The notes beneath the pieces were generated by a model, which saw nothing but the letters and a program-made list of their open reading frames with translations, did no database searches and had not been told where the DNA came from. From positions 1 through 64,000 of the forward strand of contig JAZKGQ010000023.1 in NCBI GenBank assembly GCA_040385825.1: a DNA stretch of 64,000 bases. Direction: 5' to 3'. The translations under genes and the position numbers were made by a program. Below, piece by piece: positions 1-8,486 of this stretch; the first letter of the stretch is position 1; the number at the start of each line of letters is the position of its first letter. The DNA comes from JANNNF01 sp040385825. GTDB taxonomy: Bacteria; Pseudomonadota; Alphaproteobacteria; Rhodobacterales; Rhodobacteraceae.

Positions 1-36
1 GGGCATTGCCCGGCGCGCTTCGCGCTTGATTCCGGG
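1..36. repeat. Dispersed 36-bp repeat, copy 1, cut by the window edge
   Basis: These 36 bases are identical to the reverse complement of 45449-45484, which lies inside the inverted-repeat element at 45420-45661. Similarity continues weakly to about position 70, where 11 of 18 bases match that element's terminal repeat. The left end of the window is therefore probably the edge of a diverged copy of the same element, just downstream of the first gene. The rest of the copy is outside the window. Confidence 0.7.
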
Positions 37-71
37 CCGAAAAAGAGGATTCAGCGAAAGTTCATCCCGAT

Positions 72-428
72 CTAAAGCTCGATCTCGCCATTCGGGCCGG
101 GAATTGCGTCGGGTGTGATCCTCGGTCCCAGAGGCCTGTCCAGCGGCGTCTTGCGGCGGATGAGGATGTCGCCGTTGTCCAGCATCTCGGGGGCCTGATA
201 GTTGCGGATGTCATCCACCATTGCCAGCAGATCGCGCAGGGCGGGTTCCAGTTCGGTCACCGCCTTGCCCATGCCGTCCAGCGCGGGTTCCATTTCATTC
301 ATCAAGCCGCGAAACAGCAGCTTGGCGCCTTCCTCCATCAGGCTGAAGCCGTCGTCGGCAGGCGCGTCCTGCGCCAGGGCGGGCGACAGGGGCAGGGACA
401 GCAGCAGGATGAGGACAGAGTTTTTCAT
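72..428 (-). CDS. Small secreted protein of unknown function
   Basis: 118 residues. The first 19 residues form a typical signal peptide (Lys, hydrophobic Leu-rich core, then ALA before Gln), so the mature protein is probably periplasmic. The remainder is acidic, predicted helical, and ends in a Pro-rich tail. I recognise no catalytic motif. Similar short proteins in Rhodobacteraceae are sometimes labelled AAA+ ATPase, but no Walker motif is visible here, so I give no function. It lies 36 bases downstream of the EEP-family gene and may be cotranscribed with it. Confidence 0.75.
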   Translation of the reverse strand: MKNSVLILLLSLPLSPALAQDAPADDGFSLMEEGAKLLFRGLMNEMEPALDGMGKAVTELEPALRDLLAMVDDIRNYQAPEMLDNGDILIRRKTPLDRPLGPRITPDAIPGPNGEIEL

Positions 429-464
429 GTGCCCAATATGGGCGCGCTTGGTGACGATTTCAAT

Positions 465-1484
465 TCAACCCTGAAGATCGGCGAAATCCAGCGTGACGGG
501 GAAATGGTCCGACGCCTGCAACAGCGCGTCAGACAGCGCGCGGTCGGCAAGGCAGGCGGGGTCGTTGAACGGATGCCAGATGCGCCAGGCCGGGGCCTGT
601 GCGGCCAGATCGGGTGAGACCATGATGAAATCCAGCAAGGCCTCGAAATAGCGCTTCTGCGGGTCAAGCCAGAACCGGGCGGTGGTGGGGGTCAGGCCGA
701 TCGGGCTGGTCAGCGCCATTCTGGCATGCGGGTCGAACAGGCGGCGCTGTGGCGGCTGGTCGGTGCCCAGAACGATCTCGACCCCCGATTTGCCGAACCT
801 GGCCTCGTAGCTGTCGATCCCCGGACCATCGTTGAAATCGCCCAGCACGACCAAGGCGTTGCCTGCGGTCAGGTGCTGGTCCACCCGTGCGCGCAGCCAC
901 AGGCATTGCGCCAGTTGCTTGCGGCGGTTCTCGATGGAAATGCGGTTGGCCTGGGCTGCATCGCGCGCGCCATGCGGGGCCTTGGATTTGGCATGCACCC
1001 CGATCAGATGCAGGGTCCGGCCCTCTGCCGTGGTGACGGTCAGTTCCAGCGGCGGTTTGGAAAACCGGATGATCTGATGGGCTGCCGCGCGGTCATAGGC
1101 ATAGCTGCCGTCAAAGCGCGGGATGTCGGGGCTGGCCTGCGGATCATGGCGCGGGGTCAGGCGCAGCGGGTCGTACAGAAAGGAAATCTCCTGTTCGGTG
1201 TCGGACGCAAATCCGGTGATGGCGCGGGTCGCGCGCAGCCCGAACCGGGCCGCGAACCGTTCCAGCGCCCTGACGCTGGACCGTTTGCCGTTGGTGTCGG
1301 GGGCCTCGATCACCATGATGCCGCAGGCATCGATCGCGCGGAACACCTGACCCAGGGCGGCAATCTGTGCTGCGCGGGTGACCTTATGGCGCGACGAGGG
1401 CTGATTGTCGGCCAGAAGCCTGCCGCCATCGTCAAACAGGGCGTTGAACCAGGCGACATTGTAGGTTGCCAGCCGCAGGCCCAT
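465..1484 (-). CDS. Endonuclease/exonuclease/phosphatase (EEP) family protein
   Basis: 339 residues. The EEP (DNase I-like) fold is indicated by the N-terminal ATYNVAWFN strand, the GVHAKS motif near the middle, GDFND in the second half and a C-terminal SDHFPV motif. These supply the metal-binding and catalytic Asp, Asn and His of Mg-dependent phosphodiesterases. The N-terminal metal-binding Glu probably sits in VIEAP. No signal peptide is visible, so it should be cytoplasmic; the substrate cannot be read from sequence. The start codon directly abuts the stop of the upstream TerB/J-domain gene, so the two are probably translated from one message. Confidence 0.85.
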   Translation of the reverse strand: MGLRLATYNVAWFNALFDDGGRLLADNQPSSRHKVTRAAQIAALGQVFRAIDACGIMVIEAPDTNGKRSSVRALERFAARFGLRATRAITGFASDTEQEISFLYDPLRLTPRHDPQASPDIPRFDGSYAYDRAAAHQIIRFSKPPLELTVTTAEGRTLHLIGVHAKSKAPHGARDAAQANRISIENRRKQLAQCLWLRARVDQHLTAGNALVVLGDFNDGPGIDSYEARFGKSGVEIVLGTDQPPQRRLFDPHARMALTSPIGLTPTTARFWLDPQKRYFEALLDFIMVSPDLAAQAPAWRIWHPFNDPACLADRALSDALLQASDHFPVTLDFADLQG

Positions 1485-2207
1485 TCAGGCCGCCCGCCGG
1501 TTTTGCAGGTCTTCCCAGGCGGCGTTGATCGCGATCAGGCGGCGGGTGGCCAGTTGCACGGCCTCGGCCGGAATGCCGCGCGCGATCATGGCGTCGGGGT
1601 GGCTGTCGCGCACCGCCTGTTTCCACGCGGCCCGTGCCTCGGCCAGGGTCGCGCCGGGGGCGATGCCCAGCACATCATGCGGATCGCGCGGCGCGCCATC
1701 GACGAACCGCGCCCGCAAGGCCCGGAAACAGCGGTCGTCCAGCCCGAAGATGCCCGCGACCTGCGCCAGATAGGCGTCCTCGGCCGGGTGATAGCTGCCG
1801 TCCGCCATGGCGATGTGGAACAGGCCTTCCAGCAGGTCGATCAGCACGTTGCGGTCATCGGCGCACAGCGGCACGCCTTCGGGGCGGAACAGGGCGGCGG
1901 CCTTGCGGGCATAGGCGTCGAACCCCGCCACATCCTGCCGCGCCAGATTGAACACGCGGGCGGCATCGTCGGCGTCTTCATCGGCAAGGGTGAAGACCTG
2001 GCGAAAGGCCGACACTTCGGCCCGTGTCACCGTGCCATCGGCCTTGGCCATCTTGGCCCCGAGCGCGATGACCGCAATGGTGAACCCCACCGATTTTTCG
2101 GGCCCATGGGTTTCGGACGAGGTGCGCAGACGGTCGAATATGGCCGAAAGCCCCTCGCCGGCGGCAAGCGAAGACAGGACGGCAGCGATACGGGACCAAA
2201 GCGACAT
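1485..2207 (-). CDS. TerB-like plus C-terminal J-domain protein (DjlA-like)
   Basis: 240 residues in two parts. Residues about 25-150 form a helical, acidic TerB-like domain. Residues about 165-235 form a J domain with the diagnostic HPD tripeptide (in DSHPDAM), the motif that stimulates DnaK ATPase activity. The arrangement matches the soluble DjlA/DjiA-like co-chaperones of alphaproteobacteria; there is no clear N-terminal membrane anchor. Likely role: a specialised DnaK co-chaperone whose client is unknown. It sits between the acetyltransferase and the EEP-family gene in a compact same-strand run. Confidence 0.82.
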   Translation of the reverse strand: MSLWSRIAAVLSSLAAGEGLSAIFDRLRTSSETHGPEKSVGFTIAVIALGAKMAKADGTVTRAEVSAFRQVFTLADEDADDAARVFNLARQDVAGFDAYARKAAALFRPEGVPLCADDRNVLIDLLEGLFHIAMADGSYHPAEDAYLAQVAGIFGLDDRCFRALRARFVDGAPRDPHDVLGIAPGATLAEARAAWKQAVRDSHPDAMIARGIPAEAVQLATRRLIAINAAWEDLQNRRAA

Positions 2208-2238
2208 GGCCGCAGCTTACCCCGATGCGCGGCGGATG

Positions 2239-2721
2239 TCAGAGGAATTTCTGCATCAGCACAAGGTCGATGTAGCGGCCGAACTTGTGCCCTGCCTGCG
2301 GGATGGTGGCGACAGGCGCATAGCCCAGTCTGGCGTGAAACGCCTGGCCTGCGGCGTTTTCGCCCGACACTCCGGCGATCATCTGATGCGCGCCGCGCGC
2401 CCGCGCGTGATCCTCGATCGCCGTCATCAGCAGGCGGCCCACGCCCTTGCCCTGTGCGGCGGGGGCAAGGTTGATGCTGTGTTCCATGCAGGTGGCATAG
2501 CCATCGCCGCCGCGGAACTGCGCATAGCCCGCATAGCCCAGCAAGGGGCCGTCGCAGGCCACCAGAAAGGCGTGACCGTCGGCCTTGCGCTGCGCGATCA
2601 GGGCGGCCACTTCGGCGGTGGTCCTGGGGGTGCGGGCAAAGGTGGCCGTGCCGTCGGTGATCAGCGGGTTCCACAGCGCACAGATGGCGGCGGCGTCCTG
2701 TTCAGTGGCGGGGCGGATCAT
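2239..2721 (-). CDS. GNAT-family N-acetyltransferase
   Basis: 160 residues. The protein opens with the common MIRPATEQDAAAI start. It carries the acetyl-CoA-binding signature in a run resembling NLAPAAQGKGVGRLL, followed by a C-terminal GVSGENAAGQAFHARLGY segment typical of phosphinothricin-type GNAT enzymes. It should transfer an acetyl group from acetyl-CoA to a small amine in the cytoplasm, and the acceptor is unknown. It overlaps the upstream VOC gene by 4 bases, consistent with translational coupling. Confidence 0.85.
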   Translation of the reverse strand: MIRPATEQDAAAICALWNPLITDGTATFARTPRTTAEVAALIAQRKADGHAFLVACDGPLLGYAGYAQFRGGDGYATCMEHSINLAPAAQGKGVGRLLMTAIEDHARARGAHQMIAGVSGENAAGQAFHARLGYAPVATIPQAGHKFGRYIDLVLMQKFL

Positions 2722-3347
2722 TCCAGCACGCGCGGGCCATGCGGGGTGGTGAAGGTCGCCCGCATCGCGGCTGCGGGGCCGGGCACGATGTGAACGCGCA
2801 GGTCATGCAGGGGCAGGGCCTCGCGCAGGGTCAGGGCCTCGCGCAGGGTCTGGGCCTGCGGATGGGCGATTTCCAGCACGGTCAGGCGCACGCCGGATTC
2901 GGGCAGCGCATTGGCAGGGTGCAGGGCGCCCTGCCACTGGATCAGCGCAGGGTAGGCGCCGTCAAACGGCAGCTTGCCATCGGCGGGCACCGCCATGCGC
3001 CAGCGGTAATCACCGCGTTGCAGATCGACAGGCTTGCCGGTGCCGGGCGGGCTGAGCGCAAGCGCCGCCGCCAGATCATCGCATCCGGCAACCCAGTTGG
3101 TCAGGCGGGGCGGGCCTGCGAAATGGTCCAGATCGAACCAGCGAGGCCATGGCGGCGCAGGGGCTGCGGGGTCGGAGGCGATCACCTCAAGGTACAGGTC
3201 GCCCAAGCCCAGCAGGCGATTGTGCGTGGCCATGTGCGGATGCTGCCCGCCGCCTGCCAAAGCCACGCCCAAGGCCGCCTCGACCGCCGCCACCCCTGCC
3301 TCCAGGGTCAGCGCCGACACCGCCAGATGATCAAGTCGCAGGGTCAT
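2718..3347 (-). CDS. VOC/glyoxalase-like domain protein
   Basis: 209 residues. The N-terminal LDHLAVSALTLEAGVAAVEAALG stretch, an internal HMATHNRLL segment and YLEVIA are typical of the glyoxalase-like (VOC superfamily) proteins of about this length. Members bind a metal through His and Glu; the substrate is unknown. It overlaps both neighbours by 4 bases (the ppx gene upstream, the GNAT gene downstream). Near the C-terminus an 18-bp tandem duplication gives two consecutive LREALT-type hexapeptides. Confidence 0.78.
   Translation of the reverse strand: MTLRLDHLAVSALTLEAGVAAVEAALGVALAGGGQHPHMATHNRLLGLGDLYLEVIASDPAAPAPPWPRWFDLDHFAGPPRLTNWVAGCDDLAAALALSPPGTGKPVDLQRGDYRWRMAVPADGKLPFDGAYPALIQWQGALHPANALPESGVRLTVLEIAHPQAQTLREALTLREALPLHDLRVHIVPGPAAAMRATFTTPHGPRVLE
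2815..2850. repeat. Perfect 18-bp tandem duplication inside the VOC gene
   Basis: The unit AGGGCCTCGCGCAGGGTC occurs twice head to tail (2815-2832 and 2833-2850). It is a multiple of three, so the frame is kept and the protein gains one extra copy of a six-residue unit. It looks like a recent slippage event. Confidence 0.85.
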
Positions 3348-4930
3348 GCGGGCACAATGATGCGGGTCTGCGCCTTCAGCGACAGCGCCAGCGACGCCAG
3401 CCGGGCTGCGGCAACCTCGCCATACAGGCCCATGCCTTGCGCGGTCAGTTCCAGATCCAGCAGGCGTTTTCGGGGGTTCCAGCGCAATTCGCCGGCCAGA
3501 GCCGGGTCGCCCACCGAAAACATCGCGCCAAAGCGCATCGCCTTGCCCAGAACCTCGGCCTCCTGCATCTCGGCTTCGGACAGCAGGCGGAACATCGGTT
3601 CCAGCCGCGACCCCGAGCGCGAGTTCTTGTAGCGGTGCAGCAAGGCCAGACCCAGAAACACCCGTCCGGGATGGTCCAGACCGCCAAGGTTGGCGCGGGT
3701 CGCGTTGTCAAAGCAGGCCTCGGCCCGGTAATCGGGGTGGGCGCGCCATGTGGTGTCGTGCAACAGGCAGGCGGCCTTGATCAGGCGCATGCGGTCCTTG
3801 TCGGCATCCTTGAACAGGGGCAGCAGGAATTCATACAGTTTTTTGCCAAAGCCCGGAATGCGGGCTTGGGTCAGTTCCGCCATCCGCGCGGCCTCGATCA
3901 GCGGGTCGCGCGCGCGCAGGCGGTCGGGCATCTGTTCGTAGAGCAGCCCCTCGCGGATGCCATAGGCGGAAATGTCGATTTCGGACGGTTTCAGCAGGCG
4001 GATGATCTCGCGCAGCACCTCGCAGGCCAGCGGCACCAGTTCCATCCGTTCGGCGGATGTTCCGGTGCGGCCGCGCAGGGCGGGCAGGTCGGTGGCGGCC
4101 AGCCAATCCAGCGTGTCCATCAGACCTTCAGGTGTCATGCGGTATTCGTGCAGCACGGTCAGCGGATAGTTGCGGCGTTCCATGTCCAGCCGGGCAATCA
4201 CCCGCCAGGATCCGCCGACCAGATAGATGCGTTCGCCTTCGGATTTCATCACGTTCTGCGCGCCGCGCAGGATCTGGTCGATATGGGACAGGCGCTTTTT
4301 CACGCCGCCCTCGATCTGTTGCAACCGGAAGGGGCCAAGCGGCGTCGACACCCGTTTGGTCACCTTGCCGTTGCCGATGCGCGCCAGTTCCATCGAGTTG
4401 CCGCCGATGTCGCAGACCACGCCGCTGGCCTCGGGCCAGCCAAGCAGCACGCCCTGGGCCGACAGGCGGGCTTCCTCGTCGCCGTCGATCACCCACAGCC
4501 TCAGCCCGGTCTGCGCCAGCACTTCGGCCTGAAAGGCGGGGCCGTCCTCGGCCTCGCGGGTGGCGGCGGTGGCCACCACGGTCAGCGGGCTGATGCCCAT
4601 GCCATCGGCCAGCAGGGCAAAGCGTTTCAGCGCCGCCAGCGCGCGGATGCGGCCCTGCGGGTTCAGGCGGCCGGTTTCGGCCAGACCCTTGCCCAGTCCG
4701 CACATGATCTTCTCGTTGTAGAAATAGGCCGGGCTGCGCGCCGCCCCGTCAAACACCACCATGCGGACAGAGTTCGACCCCACATCCACCACCCCGACCC
4801 GGCTAAGGGCGCGGGCAGAGGGGTCGTCGAACAGCGGGCGGCCGAACGGGCCCCAGTCTTCTTCGGTATTGGCGTCTTCGCTGTCGGGCGCGGATCCCGG
4901 TGCCTGTGGTGCCATGGCAGAATCCCCCAT
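3344..4930 (-). CDS. ppx: Ppx/GppA-family exopolyphosphatase
   Basis: About 528 residues from the ATG at 4930. The in-frame ATG at 4915, with a GGGGGA ribosome-binding site, is equally possible, as is a TTG at 4972. The ASKHA phosphate-binding motif VVDVGSNSVRMVVFDG begins about 50 residues in, and a second loop VCDIGGNSMELAR follows. A DEEARLS segment and a C-terminal helical HD-like region (LHDT) complete the family pattern. The enzyme removes terminal phosphate from polyphosphate or pppGpp in the cytoplasm. Polyphosphate kinase lies upstream on the same strand, separated only by the PACE efflux gene. The next gene overlaps its end by 4 bases. Confidence 0.9.
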   Translation of the reverse strand: MGDSAMAPQAPGSAPDSEDANTEEDWGPFGRPLFDDPSARALSRVGVVDVGSNSVRMVVFDGAARSPAYFYNEKIMCGLGKGLAETGRLNPQGRIRALAALKRFALLADGMGISPLTVVATAATREAEDGPAFQAEVLAQTGLRLWVIDGDEEARLSAQGVLLGWPEASGVVCDIGGNSMELARIGNGKVTKRVSTPLGPFRLQQIEGGVKKRLSHIDQILRGAQNVMKSEGERIYLVGGSWRVIARLDMERRNYPLTVLHEYRMTPEGLMDTLDWLAATDLPALRGRTGTSAERMELVPLACEVLREIIRLLKPSEIDISAYGIREGLLYEQMPDRLRARDPLIEAARMAELTQARIPGFGKKLYEFLLPLFKDADKDRMRLIKAACLLHDTTWRAHPDYRAEACFDNATRANLGGLDHPGRVFLGLALLHRYKNSRSGSRLEPMFRLLSEAEMQEAEVLGKAMRFGAMFSVGDPALAGELRWNPRKRLLDLELTAQGMGLYGEVAAARLASLALSLKAQTRIIVPA

Positions 4931-4976
4931 CTCAGTCGCGCGCAACTTGCCCCGCAGCGGGGGCAGGGTCAACGAT

Positions 4977-5483
4977 TCACGCAGAACGCAGGGGACTCAT
5001 CTGGTGGTGGGGAGGTGCGACCGCCGGGGTTGTATCATCCGCGCAGGTATCGCGCAGAGGGCGCAGGCGATCATAGATCAGATAAAAGCCATAGGCATAG
5101 CCCATGTAAACCGCCGTCAGCCCGACATTCACCGCCAAGGCCTCGCGCAGGCTGTGCTGCCCCAGACCCATGATCAGCGGCAGGGTCGCGGCAATCGGGG
5201 TCAGTTCATGCGTGAAGGCGTGCAGCAGGCGCAGGTGATGCGGGCGGTCACTGGCGCTGCGACCCGTCAGGCGATGCTCGGCATGGTCGAACAGCCAGTT
5301 GTGCAGCGGCGTCCAGATCAGCACCACAATTGCCAGCGCCGCCATCAGCACGAAGGATTCGCGGGCCGAGCGACCAAAGACGCAGTTGTACAGCGGTACG
5401 GCCACAAGCAATCCACCGGCCTCGAACAACAGGGCCTGCACGGCTCTTTCCCGGACCGAACGTTCCTGAACTGCGCGTTGCAT
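4977..5483 (-). CDS. PACE-family (bacterial transmembrane pair) efflux protein
   Basis: 168 residues with four predicted membrane helices arranged as two similar halves. The first half has FEAGGLLVAVPLYN followed by WTPLHNWLFDHAEHR; the second has FTHELTPIAATLPLI followed by VYMGYAYGFYLIYDRLRP. This duplicated pattern, with a conserved Glu in the first helix, is that of PACE proton-coupled exporters such as AceI, which export chlorhexidine and polyamine-like amines. A good ribosome-binding site (GGGGAGGA) precedes the ATG. No divergent LysR regulator, the usual partner, is present. The gene lies between ppk and ppx. Confidence 0.85.
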   Translation of the reverse strand: MQRAVQERSVRERAVQALLFEAGGLLVAVPLYNCVFGRSARESFVLMAALAIVVLIWTPLHNWLFDHAEHRLTGRSASDRPHHLRLLHAFTHELTPIAATLPLIMGLGQHSLREALAVNVGLTAVYMGYAYGFYLIYDRLRPLRDTCADDTTPAVAPPHHQMSPLRSA

Positions 5484-5541
5484 TGGCTGTCCTCCCCTTT
5501 GGTCATGGGGAAGGGTTTACCAAATGCGCAATTTCTGTGCT

Positions 5542-5566
5542 GTTCCGCCGGGAACACCGCGGAAAC
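5542..5566 (-). terminator. Hairpin between ppk and the PACE gene
   Basis: The arms GTTCCGC and GCGGAAAC pair with one bulged base across a 10-base loop. It lies 10 bases past the ppk stop, but no U-run follows on the minus strand. It may attenuate rather than end transcription into the PACE and ppx genes. Confidence 0.3.
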
Positions 5567-5576
5567 CGGTGTGATT

Positions 5577-7772
5577 TCAGATGGTTGTCTGTGTAACCTC
5601 ATCCCGCGCGGTGGCAAGGCGCGGCACATCCTTGGCCCCCGCCGTGCCCCGGCCCGACAGCGAGGGGTTTTCCATGAAGAACCGATGGCAGTTGAACGGG
5701 CGCTGGTCGGCGGGAAACAGGTGGCGGGTATAGCTGCCATCGGGGTTCAAGACCCAGCTCTGGGCCTCGTCCGCCAGATTGGCCGCCATGATCTGCCCGA
5801 CGATCTGGTTCTTGACCGTGGGGTTCATCGCCTCGACCAGAGTTTCCACCCGGCGCGTCAGGTTGCGGCCCATCCAGTCGGCCGATGAAAAGAACACCCG
5901 CGATGTCCGGGAGGGCAGGCCCTGACCGTTGCCGAAACAGACGATGCGGGAATGTTCCAGAAACCGCCCGACGATGGATTTCACCCGGATGTTTTCCGAC
6001 AGCCCCTTGATGCCCGGCCGCACGCCGCAGATGCCGCGCACGATCAGGCTGATCTTCACCCCGGCCTGACTGGCGGCATAAAGCGCGTCGATAATGTTGG
6101 GTTCGATGATCGAGTTGACCTTGACCCAGATTTCCGCCGGACGCCCTGCGCGGGCATGATCGGCTTCGGCGGCGATCATCTCGATCAGCCGGGGTTTCAG
6201 GCTGATCGGCGCAATGGCAAGGTTTTCCAGCCCCTCGGGCTGCACATAACCCGACAGATAGTTGAACACCTTGGTCGCATCGCGGCCCAGGGCGGCATCG
6301 CAGGTGAAGAACGACAGGTCGGTGTAGATGCGCGCGGTGATCGGGTGATAATTGCCGGTGCCGTAATGGGTGTAGGTCACCAGCGCATCGCCTTCGCGCC
6401 GTACCACGGTGCTGATCTTGGCATGGGTCTTGTAGTGGATGAAGCCGTAGACCACATGCGCCCCCGCCCGTTCCAGCCGCCGCGACTGGCGGATGTTGGC
6501 GGCCTCGTCAAAGCGGGCCTTCAGTTCCACCAGCGCTGTCACCGACTTGCCGGCCTCGGCGGCCTCGCACAGGGCCGACACGATCGGGCTGTCCCATGAC
6601 GTGCGGTACAAGGTCTGCTTGATCGCCAGCACATTGGGGTCGCGCGCCGCCTGTTCCAGAAAGCGGATCACCAGATCAAAGGTTTCATAGGGGTGGTGCA
6701 GCAGGATGTCCTTCTGCTTGATCGCGGCAAACAGGTCGCCCTCATGGTCCTGCACCCGTTCGGGCACGCGCGGGGTGAAAGGGGGCCAGAGCAGATCGGG
6801 GCGCTGTGACAGCACAAGTTCCTTCAGGTCGGCCACACCCAGCAACCCGCGCACCTCGACCACCTCGTCCTCGGTGACGCTGAGTTCCTCCATGATCAGG
6901 GCGCGCAGATCGGCGGGGGCACCGGCAGACAGCTTCAGCCGGATCACCTCGCCCCTGCGCCGCCGTTTCAGGGCGGTTTCAAACTCGCGCACCAGATCTT
7001 CGGCCTCGTCCTCCACCTCCAGATCGCTGTCGCGCAGCACGCGGAACAGGCAATGGCCGCGGTCGGCATAGCCCGGAAACAGCATGTTCAGATGCAGCAG
7101 CAGCAGGTCTTCCAGCGGCAGGAACCGATGTTCGCCGGGCTTGGCGGGCAGCGGCACAAACCGCGCAATCTGCTGCGGGATCGGCAGCAGCGCCTTCAGA
7201 GTGCGATGGTCGCTGGCGCGTTCCAGCTCCAGCGCCAGCGAGAACCCGGTGTTGGGGATGAAGGGAAACGGATGCGCGGGGTCGATGGCCAGCGGCGACA
7301 GCACCGGAAACACCTTGTGCAGAAAGTGGGCCTCCAGATGCGCCAGATCGCGCCGGGTCAGTTTCGACCGGGTGACTATGGTGATCTTGGCGGCCTCCAT
7401 TTCACGCCGCAGCTTGTTGAAGGCCACCTGCTGCGTCTGCATCAGGCGGCGGGCATCGGCGTTGATCAGCGCCAGCTGTTCGGCCGGGCTGCGGCCATCT
7501 TCGGACAGCTTGCCATTGCCGCTGCGCACCAGCGCCCGCAGGCCCGCCACGCGGACGGTGTAGAATTCGTCAAGGTTGGTGGCCGAAATCGACAGAAAGC
7601 GCAGCCGTTCCAGCAGGGGCACGGCGGGGTTCGCGGCCTCGTCCAGCACGCGCCAGTTGAAGGCCAGCCAGCTGAGTTCACGGTTGAAGAACCGGCCTGG
7701 CCCCGTGGTATCGACACCTGACAGGCGGACTGCGGCAGGGAACGGGGCCTTGAGGAAATCTGCCTGTGTCAT
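5577..7772 (-). CDS. ppk1: Polyphosphate kinase 1 (RNA degradosome polyphosphate kinase)
   Basis: 731 residues, normal for PPK1. The N-terminal domain opens with RFFNRELSWLAFNWRVLDEA. The catalytic core carries YTHYGTGNYHPITARIYTD, which includes the family histidine region used for the phosphoenzyme intermediate, and ADWMGRNLTRRVE near the C-terminus. The enzyme reversibly moves the gamma-phosphate of ATP to polyphosphate. The ATG at 7772 is supported by alignment of the N-terminal motif. It follows the Hda-like gene by 36 bases and precedes the PACE and ppx genes, so synthesis and breakdown of polyphosphate are encoded together. Confidence 0.96.
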   Translation of the reverse strand: MTQADFLKAPFPAAVRLSGVDTTGPGRFFNRELSWLAFNWRVLDEAANPAVPLLERLRFLSISATNLDEFYTVRVAGLRALVRSGNGKLSEDGRSPAEQLALINADARRLMQTQQVAFNKLRREMEAAKITIVTRSKLTRRDLAHLEAHFLHKVFPVLSPLAIDPAHPFPFIPNTGFSLALELERASDHRTLKALLPIPQQIARFVPLPAKPGEHRFLPLEDLLLLHLNMLFPGYADRGHCLFRVLRDSDLEVEDEAEDLVREFETALKRRRRGEVIRLKLSAGAPADLRALIMEELSVTEDEVVEVRGLLGVADLKELVLSQRPDLLWPPFTPRVPERVQDHEGDLFAAIKQKDILLHHPYETFDLVIRFLEQAARDPNVLAIKQTLYRTSWDSPIVSALCEAAEAGKSVTALVELKARFDEAANIRQSRRLERAGAHVVYGFIHYKTHAKISTVVRREGDALVTYTHYGTGNYHPITARIYTDLSFFTCDAALGRDATKVFNYLSGYVQPEGLENLAIAPISLKPRLIEMIAAEADHARAGRPAEIWVKVNSIIEPNIIDALYAASQAGVKISLIVRGICGVRPGIKGLSENIRVKSIVGRFLEHSRIVCFGNGQGLPSRTSRVFFSSADWMGRNLTRRVETLVEAMNPTVKNQIVGQIMAANLADEAQSWVLNPDGSYTRHLFPADQRPFNCHRFFMENPSLSGRGTAGAKDVPRLATARDEVTQTTI

Positions 7773-7808
7773 CGGGGCCTTACGCGGGTTGAACTGGAGC
7801 TTACTGTT

Positions 7809-8486
7809 TCACTCTGTGTCCTGGCTGTCCAGCACTTCGGCGGCCAGCGCGCGGTTGATGGCGCGGCCCTGCGCAAGGGCGGTGGCATCCAGCGCCGCCA
7901 CCAGCGCACGGGCCGCCCCGATTGACCGGTTCATGCGCGACACGAGATAGGGGATCAGGCTGGGTGCAACCGTCAGCTGGCGGTCGGCGAACAGCTTGAT
8001 CAGCACCGCAGACAGCAGCACATCATCGGGCGGGTCCAGCCGGGTCAGCGGGGCGGCCTGCAAGCGGCTGATCAGGTCGGGCAGGGCGGCGCCCCAGTCG
8101 CGCGGCGGGGTGGCTGCGGTGATCAGCAGACTGTGGCCCTGCGTGACCAGATTGTGCAGATGAAACAGCGCAGCCTCGGCCAGCGGGTCGCCTGCCACGG
8201 CCTCGGCATCCTCGACCACCACGCAGCCCGCGGCCGACAGGGCCGGCAGATCGGCCTGCGCCAGACCGTCGCCCCGCACCATGGCGGCCTCGGTCATCTC
8301 GGCCCAGACATGCGCCAGATGGGTCTTGCCCGCCCCCGCAGGCCCCACCAGCAGCATCTTGCCCCCCGGCCAGTCGCGCCAGGCATCGACCGCCGCCATC
8401 GCCTGCACGTTCACCGGCGAGATGTAGAAATCCGCCCGCAGATACCCCGCCCGCGCAGGCAGATCAAAGGCAAGCTGGCCTGTCAC
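7809..8486 (-). CDS. hdaA: DnaA-homologous ATPase, Hda-like (HdaA)
   Basis: 225 residues. The Walker A motif GPAGAGKTH lies at about residue 47 and a DAEAV Walker B-like stretch at about residue 90, followed by a DnaA-type lid region. The protein stops where DnaA domain IV (DNA binding) would begin, the layout of Hda/HdaA, which with the beta clamp stimulates ATP hydrolysis by DnaA after initiation. The N-terminal QLAFDLPAR segment could act as a clamp-binding motif. The GTG start overlaps the stop of the upstream permease gene by 4 bases. Confidence 0.85.
   Translation of the reverse strand: MTGQLAFDLPARAGYLRADFYISPVNVQAMAAVDAWRDWPGGKMLLVGPAGAGKTHLAHVWAEMTEAAMVRGDGLAQADLPALSAAGCVVVEDAEAVAGDPLAEAALFHLHNLVTQGHSLLITAATPPRDWGAALPDLISRLQAAPLTRLDPPDDVLLSAVLIKLFADRQLTVAPSLIPYLVSRMNRSIGAARALVAALDATALAQGRAINRALAAEVLDSQDTE

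Noticed and set aside
726..2474. 582-residue plus-strand open frame
   Set aside because: It lies opposite three well-supported minus-strand genes, has no recognisable domain, and has the Arg/Gly/Pro/His-rich composition of high-GC antisense frames.
3149..5173. 674-residue plus-strand open frame
   Set aside because: It is antisense to the ppx and PACE genes, with no domain and biased composition.
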